Numbered from the stretch's first letter, positions 54,701-63,890 are shown. The stretch: DNA of 64,000 bases from Weissella soli (GCF_001761545.1 NZ_CP017326.1:124001-188000); one strand, 5' to 3'. Numbers and translations are program-made. The notes: generated by a model not told the origin, from the letters alone.

Positions 54701-55550
54701 TGAGTTAGCAGAGTTGGTGGCTAAAAGTGCGCCTGCTAATCCTGAGCAACCACTACAGCCAACGACTACCCCGGCAGATATTGACGTGGATGCCACTCGT
54801 GATTGGCAGCAAATCCTTGCTTTCAACTATCAATATGAAATGGCTACGCGCGCGACAGCTTATCAATCGGTATCAGAAATCAAACGCTTATTTGAAGATC
54901 CCGATTTAGCGGTCGGACGGGATGTTGTTGATTTGCGCATGGCTGTGGGTGATTCCCAGGGAATGCGCTACACTAAACCAGAGTTTGCAGTACCAGCCTT
55001 TATGCAAGCCCAACATTCGCGCCCAACGGCGACAGCTATTGGTACAGGTGTTCATCTGGTGATGCAACGTTTGTCCTTGAAAGATGGTGCACCCACTACG
55101 GCGGATGTGTTAGCTTTGATTGAGGAATTGACCACGAGTCAGTTGCTTGACCCGCCGGTCGCGATGATGGTACGTAATCAAGCGGCCAGCTTGGCAGAGT
55201 TTTTTAGTCATTCAGAACTAGGTCGAGCCATGGTTACAAATGCTGCGACGTTGCAACGTGAAGTTCCTTTTTCAATGTTAATGCAGGCAGAGCAACTCTA
55301 CAAAGGCTTTATTGGGGATGAACGGGTATTGATTCACGGAATCATCGATGGTTACTTTGAAGTTGACGGGGGCATCTGGTTGTTTGATTACAAAACAGAT
55401 TATGCGAAAACTACAGCTGATTTAGAAAAAATAAAAGAGCGTTATGCTGGTCAGATTAATGTCTATGCCCAGGCATTGACCGCGATGGGCAAAAATGTGG
55501 TTCGGAAATCAATCTATTCCTTCAGTGCCAAAAAGATTATCAATTTATAA
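51732..55550 (+). CDS. rexA: ATP-dependent helicase/nuclease subunit A (RexA/AddA)
   Basis: This 1272-residue protein is the A subunit of RexAB, a UvrD-like helicase with a C-terminal nuclease. Walker A is SASAGSGKT (23-31), Walker B is IMVDEYQDTN, then VGDIKQSIYKFRQAEP, MTIHGSKGLEFPVVF and LYVALTRAEQQLYLVGT. The nuclease motif is near the end: HGIIDGYFEVDGGIWLFDYK with TD after it. The length is normal. The start overlaps the rexB stop (TAATG), and AAGGAG lies just upstream within rexB. A terminator follows five bases after the stop. Confidence 0.97.
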   Translation: MAIQFTDTQRQAIVDKGKNILVSASAGSGKTRVLVERVLQRLLDGEDINRFLIVTFTEAAAAEMRERLEKAIQAEINKQTTLAKQQHLLKQLRLLKIANISTLHAFALRLIEQYHYAIDLDPVFRLIADDAEKQLLMLAVFQDLIEEKYASGDASFNNLARQFVSNGGRDDALRQNVFKLFDFAMARPDTDDWLQSLVNAYEIGDEYTASVFYQQQMQRNLQVRIEGLLKRAEQLVNTINDQPVRQEDVQTTVEQLEWLLAQLKSTTSWDSLRQAARGYVWTAWTKKGLSKPRGLDELEAQEWEQVKETRKAIKEDYENLLQDYFAYDNQTLRVAIAGAREVVAGLVQLVRDFREAYFAEKTRRRTYDFNDLEHFALAIVSNAEIAANLREHYVEIMVDEYQDTNYLQEYILQAIARDNNVFQVGDIKQSIYKFRQAEPKLFGDKLTDTYPNDAQSEVITLAENFRSQANVTNFINYLFMQLMSQNLGDVEYTGDAKLVAGADYYPTDIPHEAELLIYLNDGVNDDQDDDEEPSEFIVTDGFTPRTGQLTLMAHKIQTMLAEGFEIYDREEQVKRAIRYSDIAILVPSRNLNLDLVDVFKQFNLPVTINGSANYFQTTEIAIILALLQVVDNPHQDIPLVAVLRSPIYGIRENGLALIRAQHQKGDFYDAVQAFANNQLTIAIDGVSTELVETTKDAVKRFLLDLQQFRETAVQNQIVTLLWQIYDTTGWLDYVGGLPSGAQRQANLHALYERAAAYQASSFVGLYQFINYVNELQAVDKDLSEADANLATDTIQVMTIHGSKGLEFPVVFLLNATNQFNTRDLNGKMILDSQAGVGVEYVDTDHNLALQAPQVTAVRDAIKRAMYAEAFRVLYVALTRAEQQLYLVGTYKNVAEIAKKWGLASQSSADWILDESIRLQAKSYMDLVGMAMVRHPQFSNMAQSLAQYGEFDFGDVPVKAPATYQKKDYATGNIGNLSGEFDFDIQVANGAELAELVAKSAPANPEQPLQPTTTPADIDVDATRDWQQILAFNYQYEMATRATAYQSVSEIKRLFEDPDLAVGRDVVDLRMAVGDSQGMRYTKPEFAVPAFMQAQHSRPTATAIGTGVHLVMQRLSLKDGAPTTADVLALIEELTTSQLLDPPVAMMVRNQAASLAEFFSHSELGRAMVTNAATLQREVPFSMLMQAEQLYKGFIGDERVLIHGIIDGYFEVDGGIWLFDYKTDYAKTTADLEKIKERYAGQINVYAQALTAMGKNVVRKSIYSFSAKKIINL

Positions 55551-55554
55551 CGTA

Positions 55555-55582
55555 ACACCCTCAGTGATGAGGGTGTTTTTTT
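55555..55582 (+). terminator. Terminator after rexB-rexA
   Basis: ACACCCTCA pairs perfectly with TGAGGGTGT across GTGA, followed by a T run. Confidence 0.85.
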
Positions 55583-55606
55583 GGTTCTAAAAAACTTCAA
55601 AAATAA

Positions 55607-55624
55607 TTGTGCAAAAAATCACAT
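55607..55624. promoter_or_regulatory. Rex-like operator upstream of the adhP promoter
   Basis: TTGTG-N8-CACAT has the arm spacing of Rex operators with one mismatch in the last base. It lies just upstream of the -35 box. Confidence 0.45.
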
Positions 55625-55630
55625 AATTGG

Positions 55631-55659
55631 TTGAAACTGAAGTGTTGATACGGTATAAT
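55631..55659 (+). promoter_or_regulatory. Promoter of adhP
   Basis: TTGAAA and a perfect TATAAT are separated by 17 bases. Confidence 0.85.
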
Positions 55660-55663
55660 GTAT

Positions 55664-55681
55664 TTGTGAAATAGTTAACAA
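55664..55681. promoter_or_regulatory. Rex operator over the adhP transcription start
   Basis: TTGTGAAATAGTTAACAA is a near-perfect 7-4-7 inverted repeat matching the NADH-sensing repressor Rex consensus. It begins four bases after the -10 box, so bound Rex would block initiation when NADH is low. Confidence 0.75.
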
Positions 55682-55710
55682 ATGTTTTTGAAATTAAAGG
55701 AGACAGACCA

Positions 55711-56763
55711 ATGAAGGCTGCAGTAGTACGTGAAACATTAGATGGATTCTTGGACTTGATTGATAATTGGTCACCAAAGCCATTGGCATTTGGTGAAGCG
55801 TTGGTAGATGTTGAATATTCAGGCTTATGCCACACCGATTTGCACGTTGCCAGCGGTGATTTTGGTAACCCAAATGAGTTGGGTATGCGTAATGGGAGCT
55901 TCCGACGGGTGGTCGGTCATGAAGGTATCGGCCGGGTTGCTAAGTTGGGTGAGGGCGCCTCTGATTACTTAAAGGTGGGTGATCGCGTCTCAATCGCCTG
56001 GTTCTATGATGCTTGTGGCACATGTGAATTCTGTGTTTCCGGTAACGAAACTTTCTGTCGTAAAGTTCGTAACTCTGGTTATACAGTTGATGGTGCGATG
56101 GCCCAACAAGTAGTTGTGAATGCTAAGTACGCCGTACCAGTACCAGAAGGTTTGGATCCTGTTGAAGCCTCATCGATTACCTGTGCCGGGGTCACTGTTT
56201 ACAAGGGCTTGAAGGTCGGTGAGACGAAGCCAGGTCAGTGGGTATCAGTGCATGGTGCCGGTGGTTTAGGTAATTTAGCTGTTCAATACGCGCATAATGT
56301 CTTTGGCGCCCATGTTGCAGTGATCGATGGTAACGAAGACAAGTTGGCCGCCGCGCAGTCAAATGGGGCTGAAGTCCTGGTTAACCGGCATACCGATGAT
56401 GTCGTTGCTAAGGTGCTTGAATTGACTGGTGGGGTGCATAATGCGCAAGTTACAGCGGTTAACGATGCTGCGTTCAGTCAAGCTGTGAGTGTGCTCCGGC
56501 CAATGGGTAAGTTAGTCGCCATGGCCTTGCCACAAGGGGATATGTCATTGAACATCGCCAAGACAGTTTTGGATGGTATCGAAGTCCGTGGTTCACTGGT
56601 TGGAACGCGTAATGATTTAGCAGAGGCCTTTCAATTTGGGGCTGAAGGTAAGGTTAAGCCAATTGTTGAAAAGGTTGATATTCGTGATATTAATGATGTC
56701 ATCGAAGAAATGAAGGAAGGTAAAATCACTGGTCGTAAGGTCATTGATTTCACGACTTTGTAA
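55711..56763 (+). CDS. adhP: Zinc-dependent alcohol dehydrogenase, AdhP-like
   Basis: This 350-residue medium-chain dehydrogenase reduces acetaldehyde to ethanol with NADH, or the reverse. Catalytic zinc ligands are in SGLCHTDLH and GHEGIGRV, and structural zinc ligands in [15 protein letters not shown]. The Rossmann fold shows [22 protein letters not shown] precedes the ATG. It has its own promoter with two Rex-type sites, consistent with a role in NADH balance next to AdhE. Confidence 0.95.
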   Translation: MKAAVVRETLDGFLDLIDNWSPKPLAFGEALVDVEYSGLCHTDLHVASGDFGNPNELGMRNGSFRRVVGHEGIGRVAKLGEGASDYLKVGDRVSIAWFYDACGTCEFCVSGNETFCRKVRNSGYTVDGAMAQQVVVNAKYAVPVPEGLDPVEASSITCAGVTVYKGLKVGETKPGQWVSVHGAGGLGNLAVQYAHNVFGAHVAVIDGNEDKLAAAQSNGAEVLVNRHTDDVVAKVLELTGGVHNAQVTAVNDAAFSQAVSVLRPMGKLVAMALPQGDMSLNIAKTVLDGIEVRGSLVGTRNDLAEAFQFGAEGKVKPIVEKVDIRDINDVIEEMKEGKITGRKVIDFTTL

Positions 56764-56773
56764 TTTTGTACTT

Positions 56774-56811
56774 AAAAAGCACGTTCGTCATTGTGACGAA
56801 CGTGCTTTTTT
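56774..56811. terminator. Bidirectional terminator between adhP and the MFS gene
   Basis: A perfect 17-bp stem (56774-56790 with 56794-56810) with A/T runs contains the stop codon of the converging MFS gene. Confidence 0.9.
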
Positions 56812-58011
56812 GTGAGCCATTTTCAGGCGGTTATCAACTAGCCAGGATAGGATTGAGAAGCCCATTAATAAACCAAAAATTGAAAAGAATAATAATTTAT
56901 AAGAACCATGATCAATCATCACCCCGCCATAGAAGGGGCCGAGCGCGCGACCAAATGATATCATCATTGTGACGTAACCTTGTTCTTGCCCTTTAGCATT
57001 TGGATTACCAATCGCGTCAATCCAGGCAGGAATTTGTGGTGAAGCCAGTAGTTCACCAACGGTTAGAATCAGGAAGGCGACCAAAAAATCTGTGTAAGTT
57101 CGCGCAAACATCAAAAAAATAAATGAAATGGCGAAGAGTGTTGTACCACCCAAGACAGTCAGTTTAAAGGAAACATCAGCCAAAAAACGATTTAAAATAA
57201 CTTGACCAATAATGATCACAATGCCGTTAATTGTCCAAAGCATCGAGTAGTCCTGGGTAGTTAAACCTAATGCGATCATATGCGTAGCAATGACCGTTTC
57301 CCACAGGATGTAGCCGAGGTACAGTGAAAACGTTAAGCCTAATAAGATGTATATTAGGAAGGGGGGCTTAAAGGTACTGCGCGCCGCTTTGGCAGCCGAG
57401 CGCGCGGCCTGTTTAGTCATGCCTGGCACGTTAAATGTTAGGATGACTAAAACTGAGAAAATGACGTACATGGCCGTGGCGGTTCCAAAGACAAGTTTTG
57501 CACCATGGTCGAATAAGAAGCCCACGGTCAGGGTACCGAGAACCACCCCAACATTCATGAAGAGGTATTGCATATTGAAAACTTGACGGGAATCACGGGA
57601 AGTGACGGTGGCCGTATAGGCATTTAATAACGTATAAATCGCCCCATCTGCCAGACCGGTCAGCATGAGTAGCCCAGCAAAAGCGGGCCAGCTATGCTGT
57701 AAAGTGAGCGTAGTTAGGATGGCGGTAGCGAATATTACCGCGGTGACAATTGCCTTATAGGGGTGCCAACGATCAAATAATTGACCACCCAGCCAACTAC
57801 CAAGCATCATCATTAGGGACATACCCATCAAGACGATGCCTGTCGTCGTCATAGTTTCATGTAGTTCGTCATGCATATACAAGGTCGTGATCGGCCAAAG
57901 AAGTGAAGCCCCGGTACTTTGGATGAGCGTGGCGATATATAAAACACGTGGCTCAACTTCGACGTGGTACGGTTTGGATGCTTCATCGTCCGTCGTGGGA
58001 TGAATTTGCAT
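56788..58011 (-). CDS. MFS transporter, multidrug-efflux type
   Basis: This 407-residue protein has about 12 hydrophobic segments in the two halves of an MFS exporter. The loop between helices 2 and 3 reads GGQLFDRWHPYKA, an MFS motif A variant, and a basic central loop (KQAARSAAKAARS) separates the halves. It resembles the MdtG/YttB-like exporters, but the substrate cannot be read from the sequence. The start at 58011 follows GGAGG with five bases of spacing; the frame is open 23 codons upstream. An inverted repeat lies between promoter and ribosome binding site. Confidence 0.82.
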   Translation of the reverse strand: MQIHPTTDDEASKPYHVEVEPRVLYIATLIQSTGASLLWPITTLYMHDELHETMTTTGIVLMGMSLMMMLGSWLGGQLFDRWHPYKAIVTAVIFATAILTTLTLQHSWPAFAGLLMLTGLADGAIYTLLNAYTATVTSRDSRQVFNMQYLFMNVGVVLGTLTVGFLFDHGAKLVFGTATAMYVIFSVLVILTFNVPGMTKQAARSAAKAARSTFKPPFLIYILLGLTFSLYLGYILWETVIATHMIALGLTTQDYSMLWTINGIVIIIGQVILNRFLADVSFKLTVLGGTTLFAISFIFLMFARTYTDFLVAFLILTVGELLASPQIPAWIDAIGNPNAKGQEQGYVTMMISFGRALGPFYGGVMIDHGSYKLLFFSIFGLLMGFSILSWLVDNRLKMAHKKARSSQ

Positions 58012-58022
58012 AAATACCTCCT

Positions 58023-58041
58023 GAGAGTCAAAGCAACTCTC
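58023..58041. promoter_or_regulatory. Inverted repeat upstream of the MFS gene
   Basis: GAGAGT-N7-ACTCTC lies directly before the ribosome binding site of the minus-strand exporter gene. It could be an operator or an mRNA hairpin. Confidence 0.4.
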
Positions 58042-58092
58042 GCTATTGTTAAATATGAATTGTTGGTAATAGTTTAGCATAAAGCGAATTCT

Positions 58093-58101
58093 TGATATAC
58101 T
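58093..58101 (+). promoter_or_regulatory. Extended -10 promoter of glpK
   Basis: TG-A-TATACT is an extended -10 element 54 bases before the glpK ATG. No convincing -35 or cre is seen. Confidence 0.55.
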
Positions 58102-58155
58102 ATGAAGTAGATGAAAACGGATACATCAGTTTAACGCGGTACAAAGGAGTAACAA

Positions 58156-59694
58156 ATGGCGATTACACGACCCAAATATATTATGGCAGTGGATCAAGGA
58201 ACGACGAGTACGCGGGTGGTGTTGTTTAATCATAATGCCCGCCGTGTCACTTCTACATCGGTTCCGATTACTGCAGTGACGCCAGAAACAGGCTGGTTTG
58301 AACAACAACCGATCGACATCTGGCGCACCGTACAAACGGCAGTCGCTGAAACGATGATCAACGCGGGGATTCATGTCGACGATATTGAAGCGATTGGTAT
58401 TGCTAATCAACGTGAAACAACGATTGTTTGGGATAAAAACACGGGTCAACCAATCTATAATGCGATTGTCTGGTCGTCAACGCAATCACAAGCCATCGTT
58501 GATGCCCTCGATCAGGCTAATCAAAAAAAATTAATTACTGAAAAAACCGGGTTGCCTTTAAGTGCCTACTTTTCAGCAAGTAAAATTCGGTGGATTTTGG
58601 ATCATGTCAGTGGCGCGCAAGCAGCGGCTGAAAAGGGTGATCTATTATTTGGAACCATTGATTCTTGGTTGGTGTGGAATTTAACTGACCGTCAGAGTCA
58701 TATTACTGATGTTTCAAATGCCGCACGAACGATGTTATTCAACCTGCATACGCGTCAATGGGATGATGAATTACTAGCGTTATTCAATATTCCTAGACAA
58801 ATGTTGCCAGAAGTTGTGCTATCGGCGGGTGAACTAGCTGTCACCAACCCAATGCAATTTTTTGGTGGCAGCGTACCAATTACGGCTATGGTAGGTGACC
58901 AAAATGCAGGTTTGATTGGCCAATTAGGCTACAAGCCGGGCACGGTTAAAACGACGATTGGCGCAGGAACTTTCTTGATGATGAATACAGGGAATCATCT
59001 GGTGGCGTCACACAATGACCTGGTGGCAACGATCGCATATCAAATTGGGGAAGAACCGGTTTATGCATTGGAGGGTTCTGTTTTTGCGGCCGGTTCAGCC
59101 GTACAATGGCTACATGATCGAATGGGGATGATTTCTGACATGACCGATGCCTGGCAGGCCGCCGAAGCCTCGCAAAACAATGATGAAGTTTATGTGATAC
59201 CAGCCTTTTCTGGGTTAGGTGCACCATACTGGGATCCCCATGCCCGGGGCGCGGTTTTTGGGATGACACGTGGGACCAATAAGAATGATTTTATTAAAGC
59301 GACCCTACAATCGATTGCATACCAAACTGCGGAGATTCTACGCATGATGGACCGAGCGACGGATCATCCAATTGAAGTCATCAAGGCTGACGGCACGGTG
59401 TCACGTAATCCTTATTTGATGCAGTTTCAAGCTGATATTACCAATATTCCGGTCGACCGATCAGTACATGAAGATACGACGCCATTGGGTGTGGCCTTCT
59501 TAGCTGGCTTGGAAGTAGGCTTTTGGCATTCATTGGATGACTTAGCTAATTTAACTAGTCAGGGGCGGATGTTTGAGCCACAAATGGCAACAGTTAAGCG
59601 GAATCGGCTCATTCGTGGCTGGAAAAATGCGATTAATGCAACGCGTTTTTTTGCCAATGCGATGGAAAATGAACCTGATGACGTCGTGAAATAA
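58156..59694 (+). CDS. glpK: Glycerol kinase
   Basis: This 512-residue FGGY kinase phosphorylates glycerol to glycerol 3-phosphate. It has MAVDQGTTSTRVVLFN at the start, IANQRETTIVWDKNTG, GDQNAGLIGQLG, TIGAGTFLMMNTG and the FGGY-type block VIKADGTVSRNPYLMQFQADI. The Gln usual in N-A-I-V-W-Q-S is Ser here. AAAGGAG lies upstream of the ATG. No glycerol facilitator or glpO/glpD gene follows, so it is not in the common glpKOF operon. No terminator separates it clearly from zwf. Confidence 0.95.
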   Translation: MAITRPKYIMAVDQGTTSTRVVLFNHNARRVTSTSVPITAVTPETGWFEQQPIDIWRTVQTAVAETMINAGIHVDDIEAIGIANQRETTIVWDKNTGQPIYNAIVWSSTQSQAIVDALDQANQKKLITEKTGLPLSAYFSASKIRWILDHVSGAQAAAEKGDLLFGTIDSWLVWNLTDRQSHITDVSNAARTMLFNLHTRQWDDELLALFNIPRQMLPEVVLSAGELAVTNPMQFFGGSVPITAMVGDQNAGLIGQLGYKPGTVKTTIGAGTFLMMNTGNHLVASHNDLVATIAYQIGEEPVYALEGSVFAAGSAVQWLHDRMGMISDMTDAWQAAEASQNNDEVYVIPAFSGLGAPYWDPHARGAVFGMTRGTNKNDFIKATLQSIAYQTAEILRMMDRATDHPIEVIKADGTVSRNPYLMQFQADITNIPVDRSVHEDTTPLGVAFLAGLEVGFWHSLDDLANLTSQGRMFEPQMATVKRNRLIRGWKNAINATRFFANAMENEPDDVVK

Positions 59695-59738
59695 GGTGTA
59701 AATTTTTTACATACGCCACTGTGATTTTGTGAAAAAAA

Positions 59739-59773
59739 TGTTATAATAAGTTAAACGGTTTAAGTTGAAACCG
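59739..59773 (+). promoter_or_regulatory. Extended -10 promoter of zwf with downstream inverted repeat
   Basis: TG-T-TATAAT (59739-59747) is an extended -10 element. Nine bases later lies the perfect inverted repeat CGGTTT-N6-AAACCG (59756-59773), covering the expected start point, as expected for a repressor operator. Confidence 0.6.
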
Positions 59774-59815
59774 CTAACATAATTTGTTGTTGAGATAAAA
59801 TAAGGAGTAATTAAC

Positions 59816-61276
59816 ATGCCAGCTGAAATTACGACGTTGTTGACATTCTTTGGTGGAACTGGTGACCTTGCAAAGCGTAAGTTGTATCCATCAGTTTATA
59901 ACTTGTTCAAGAAGGGTTACTTGCAAGAGCATTTTGCAATTGTTGGTACTTCACGTGCAGATTTGACTGAAGAAGAATTCCACGAGATGGTCCGCACTTC
60001 AATTCACGACTCAATTGAAGATGAAGCCAATGCCGAGGAGTTTATTGCACACTTCCGTTACATCAAGTTAGACGTTGCTGATAAGGACGGCTATGCGGAC
60101 ATGTTGGCATTGAACAACGAATTGGACGCAAAGTTCAATTTGAAGGGCAATCGGATCTATTACATGTCAGTAGCACCACGTTTCTTCTCTACAATTGCTA
60201 AGTTGTTGAAGTCAGAAGGTTTGATTACTGAAAACGGTGAATTCAATCGTTTGATGATTGAAAAGCCATTTGGTTCTTCATACGAAACAGCCGAACAATT
60301 AAATAATGACTTGAATGAAGTGTTTGACGAAGATCAAATCTTCCGTATTGACCACTACCTTGGTAAGGAAATGGTGCAAAATATTGCAGCAGTTCGTTTT
60401 GGTAACCCATTGTTTGATGCTGCCTGGAACAAGGATTACATCCAAAATATCCAAGTAACTTTGTCAGAAGTTTTGGGTGTCGAAGAACGTGCTGGTTACT
60501 ATGATACAGCCGGTGCGTTGCGTGATATGGTGCAAAACCACACGATGCAAATTATTGGTTGGTTAGCGATGGAAAAGCCAGCTACATTCACTGACAAGGA
60601 CATCCGTGCTGCTAAGAACGTCGCCTTTAATGCCTTGTCAATCTATGATGAAGCTGGTGTAAAGAAGAACTTCGTCCGTGGCCAATACGGTGAAAATGCT
60701 GATGGAACACAAAAGAAATACTTGGACGAAGACGATGTGCCAGCTGACTCACAAAACAATACATTTGTGGCTGGTCGTTTGCAATTCCGTTCATCACGTT
60801 GGGAAGGTGTGCCATTCTATATCCGGACTGGTAAGCGCTTGAAGACAAAGCAAACGCGGGTTGATGTCGTCTTTAAGAAGGGCACTTCAATCTTTGGAGA
60901 TGCAGCTGGTTTAGATAACCCAGTATTGTCAATTTTGATTGACCCAGTTGGTGGCATTGACTTCAAGATCAATGCTAAAGACACGACGACTGAGTTCCAA
61001 ACACGTACGAATACTTTGCACTGGGAAGTATCTCCATTGGATGTCGAACGTACGCCAGAACCATACGAGCGTATGATTCATGACGCGATGGATGGTAACG
61101 GTTCAAACTTTGCTGATTGGAACGGTGTCGCCATTGCCTGGAAGTTTGTTGATGCAATCCAAAAGGTATGGGATGAGAACCACGAAGAGTTCCCTAACTA
61201 CGTTTCAGGAAGCATGGGACCTAAGGCCTCTGATGATTTGTTGGCTGAAGATGGCAACGAATGGATTTATAAGTAA
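59816..61276 (+). CDS. zwf: Glucose-6-phosphate 1-dehydrogenase
   Basis: This 486-residue enzyme oxidises glucose 6-phosphate, the entry step of the oxidative pentose phosphate and phosphoketolase pathway, and is the major carbon route in heterofermentative bacteria. The cofactor motif is TFFGGTGDLAKRKLYP, and the substrate-binding block RIDHYLGKEMVQN is intact. In Leuconostoc this enzyme uses NAD+ or NADP+; the same may hold here. Codon bias suggests high expression. AAGGAG lies upstream. A terminator follows. Confidence 0.98.
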   Translation: MPAEITTLLTFFGGTGDLAKRKLYPSVYNLFKKGYLQEHFAIVGTSRADLTEEEFHEMVRTSIHDSIEDEANAEEFIAHFRYIKLDVADKDGYADMLALNNELDAKFNLKGNRIYYMSVAPRFFSTIAKLLKSEGLITENGEFNRLMIEKPFGSSYETAEQLNNDLNEVFDEDQIFRIDHYLGKEMVQNIAAVRFGNPLFDAAWNKDYIQNIQVTLSEVLGVEERAGYYDTAGALRDMVQNHTMQIIGWLAMEKPATFTDKDIRAAKNVAFNALSIYDEAGVKKNFVRGQYGENADGTQKKYLDEDDVPADSQNNTFVAGRLQFRSSRWEGVPFYIRTGKRLKTKQTRVDVVFKKGTSIFGDAAGLDNPVLSILIDPVGGIDFKINAKDTTTEFQTRTNTLHWEVSPLDVERTPEPYERMIHDAMDGNGSNFADWNGVAIAWKFVDAIQKVWDENHEEFPNYVSGSMGPKASDDLLAEDGNEWIYK

Positions 61277-61317
61277 ACAGTACAAACAGCGAGTAGTTAA
61301 TACCCAAGTTTAAACCA

Positions 61318-61349
61318 AGACATGTCCACTGCGGTGGACATGTCTTTTC
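61318..61349 (+). terminator. Terminator after zwf
   Basis: AGACATGTCCAC pairs perfectly with GTGGACATGTCT across TGCG, followed by TTTT. Confidence 0.85.
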
Positions 61350-61473
61350 TGATGTTAGCCACCATAGTCTGAACGCATATCGTGACAAACTACGAATATT
61401 CGCAAATCAGTCTGTAAATGCCTGATGTTAAATGCATATTTCGCATTTCGGCATATCTATTGCAACAAAATAG

Positions 61474-61522
61474 AACGTTCGTGTTATAATTGAAGATATT
61501 AAAATGAAATTACCGAACATTT
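61474..61522 (+). promoter_or_regulatory. Promoter of purR with two PurBoxes
   Basis: AACGTTCGTGTT (61474-61485, inverted) and TTACCGAACATTT (61510-61522, direct) match the PurBox core CCGAACAT/ACGAACG. They flank an extended -10 element, TG-T-TATAAT (61482-61490). The paired, opposite arrangement points to autoregulation by PurR. Confidence 0.7.
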
Positions 61523-61535
61523 GAGGATTATAATT

Positions 61536-62384
61536 ATGAAAACACGTCGCAGTGATCGTTTAGTTGATATGACGCGCTATTTGTTAGAGCGTCCCCGTAC
61601 ATTGGTGTCTTTGACACAATTTGCTGAGTTGTATGAATCAGCCAAGTCTTCTATTTCTGAGGATTTGACTATTTTGAAGCGCACTTTCCATGAGCGTGGG
61701 ATTGGTTTGTTAGAAACAATTCCTGGGGCAGCTGGTGGAGCTCGCTTTACACCATACATGACCAAGGCCGATGCCCAGGATTTCGTGGCTTCATTAGTGA
61801 ATGAAGTTAATGACGAAACACGTGTGTTGCCAGGTGGGTATGTTTACCTGTCTGATTTGTTGGGGCAGCCATGGGTATTACAACGCATCGGTCGTTTGAT
61901 TGCCACGCAATACTTAAAAGAACCAATCGACGCCGTGATGACTGCGGCTACCAAGGGTGTTCCTGTTGCTCAAGCCGTTGCTGAAAATTTGAATGTTCCC
62001 TTTGTGATTGTGCGTAACGATACCAAGGTGACTGAAGGACCAACGATGTCAGTGAACTATGTCACTGGCCAATCACAACGTTTGGAAAAGATGGAATTGT
62101 CACGCCGTTCATTGCCAATGGGATCACGGGTGTTGATCGTCGATGACTTCATGAAGGCTGGTGGAACTATTCGTGGCATGGCATCATTGGTTAAGGAATT
62201 TGAAGGTACGGTCGTTGGGGCAGCAGTGGTTGCCGAAGGGCGTGTTGAGCATCGCGTGATTGATAAGTACACATCATTGGTGCATGTTGATACCAATAAA
62301 GAAGATGGCGTGATTCAGGTCCGCCCCGGTAACTATGCCGAAGAAATTTTCTCGGCTGGCAATGTGACCGATTACGTAGATTAA
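61536..62384 (+). CDS. purR: Purine operon repressor PurR
   Basis: This 282-residue protein controls purine genes and senses PRPP. The N-terminal winged helix shows RSDRLVDMTRYLLERP and FAELYESAKSSISEDLTILK. The C-terminal phosphoribosyltransferase-like domain keeps the PRPP loop VLIVDDFMKAGGT but is a regulator, not an enzyme. The ATG at 61536 follows GAGG with nine bases between; a TTG at 61521 is in frame before it. It lies directly before glmU, the order found in Bacillus (purR near glmU). Confidence 0.95.
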   Translation: MKTRRSDRLVDMTRYLLERPRTLVSLTQFAELYESAKSSISEDLTILKRTFHERGIGLLETIPGAAGGARFTPYMTKADAQDFVASLVNEVNDETRVLPGGYVYLSDLLGQPWVLQRIGRLIATQYLKEPIDAVMTAATKGVPVAQAVAENLNVPFVIVRNDTKVTEGPTMSVNYVTGQSQRLEKMELSRRSLPMGSRVLIVDDFMKAGGTIRGMASLVKEFEGTVVGAAVVAEGRVEHRVIDKYTSLVHVDTNKEDGVIQVRPGNYAEEIFSAGNVTDYVD

Positions 62385-62405
62385 TAGAAAAGAGAGTTTG
62401 AGAAA

Positions 62406-63794
62406 ATGTCTCGTTATGTCATTATCTTAGCAGCGGGTAAGGGTACCCGCATGAAATCAGATTTGCCAAAGGTGTTGCATGAAGTTGGCGGCAAGGCAAT
62501 GGTTGAATTAGTCCTTGATACAGTACTGGAAGCCCAAGTCGCTCAGGTTGTCACCGTCGTAGGTCATGGGGCTGAATTAGTCGAGCAACGCGTGGCGGAT
62601 CGTTCTGCTGTCGTTTTGCAAGCTGAACAACTAGGTACGGGGCATGCCATTCAAATGGCTGAGCCAGTTCTTGGTGACAAAGAGGGGGTTACCTTGATTG
62701 CTTCAGGGGATGCGCCACTCTTCACCTTGGATACGTACCAAGCGCTCTTCGCCTTCCATGAACAAAGTGGCAACGCCGTGACGGTATTAACGGCACAAGC
62801 ACCCAATCCTGTTGGTTACGGACGTATTATCCGTGATGAAAACGGCAACGTTATTCGGATTGTTGAACAAAAGGATGCGACGCCAGAAGAAGCCCTCGTG
62901 CACGAAATCAATACTGGCGTGTACGTGTTTGATAATCGTCTATTATTTGCGGCCTTAAAGCAGGTGACCAATGATAACGCCCAGGGTGAGTATTACTTGC
63001 CAGACACATTAGAAATTTTGCGTCAGGCGGGACACACAGTTGGCGCCTATGTGATGGCTGATTTTGATGAGTCCATGGGGGTCAATGATCGGGTGGCCTT
63101 GGCACAAGCAAACAAGGTGTTGCGGCAACGTATCAATGACATGCATATGCGTAATGGGGTGACTTTGATTGACCCAGCCAATACGTATATCGATGTCGAC
63201 GTCAAAATTGGCGCCGATACTGTGATTGAACCCAATGTTTACCTCAAGGGACACACAGTCATCGGGCAACGTGTGTTGTTAACCACGGGCACGCGCATCG
63301 TGGATTCAGTGGTGGGCGATGATGTCCAAGTTGATGCTTCCCATTTTGAAGAAGCCGAAGTACGGGCAGCTGCTACGGTAGGTCCATACGCTCACTTGCG
63401 GCCACAGTCCGTCTTAGGCGAACGCGCTCATGCTGGTAATTTCGTTGAAATGAAAAAAGCATACTTGGGTGTTGATTCTAAGATGGGACATCTTTCATAC
63501 CTTGGTGATGCCACCATTGGCGATGAGGTCAATATTGGTGCGGGCACCATTTTTGTGAACTACGATGGTCTGCATAAGTGGCACACTAATGTGGGTAACC
63601 GTTCATTCATTGGCTCAAATTCAAAGATTATCGGTCCGGTAAATATTGGTGATGAAGCCTTTATTGCAGCTGGTTCAACCATTACCGATGATGTGCCTAA
63701 GCACGCGATGGGGATTGCTCGTTCACGCCAGACGACAAAACTCGACTTTTGGGAGCGGACACCATTGCACGAAAAGTTTGATGGTCTTGAGTAG
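62406..63794 (+). CDS. glmU: Bifunctional GlmU: glucosamine-1-phosphate acetyltransferase and UDP-GlcNAc pyrophosphorylase
   Basis: This 462-residue enzyme makes UDP-N-acetylglucosamine for peptidoglycan. The N-terminal uridyltransferase begins [21 protein letters not shown], with [13 protein letters not shown] and ASGDAPLF. The C-terminal left-handed beta-helix shows hexapeptide repeats, with GAEAHAGNF-like [15 protein letters not shown] and [13 protein letters not shown] for acetyl transfer. AGAGAG lies about 10 bases before the ATG. It starts 21 bases after purR and probably shares its transcript. Confidence 0.98.
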   Translation: MSRYVIILAAGKGTRMKSDLPKVLHEVGGKAMVELVLDTVLEAQVAQVVTVVGHGAELVEQRVADRSAVVLQAEQLGTGHAIQMAEPVLGDKEGVTLIASGDAPLFTLDTYQALFAFHEQSGNAVTVLTAQAPNPVGYGRIIRDENGNVIRIVEQKDATPEEALVHEINTGVYVFDNRLLFAALKQVTNDNAQGEYYLPDTLEILRQAGHTVGAYVMADFDESMGVNDRVALAQANKVLRQRINDMHMRNGVTLIDPANTYIDVDVKIGADTVIEPNVYLKGHTVIGQRVLLTTGTRIVDSVVGDDVQVDASHFEEAEVRAAATVGPYAHLRPQSVLGERAHAGNFVEMKKAYLGVDSKMGHLSYLGDATIGDEVNIGAGTIFVNYDGLHKWHTNVGNRSFIGSNSKIIGPVNIGDEAFIAAGSTITDDVPKHAMGIARSRQTTKLDFWERTPLHEKFDGLE

Positions 63795-63856
63795 CCGACA
63801 GATAGCATCAAGGGTGAGTTAACCATTTTTTATGTATTAATTTACTTTAATCAAAG

Positions 63857-63890
63857 TCCTTTAGACATAATCAGTGTCTGAAGGATTTTT
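63857..63890 (+). terminator. Terminator after purR-glmU
   Basis: TCCTTTAGACA pairs with TGTCTGAAGGA (11 bp, one G-T), followed by TTTTT. Confidence 0.8.
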
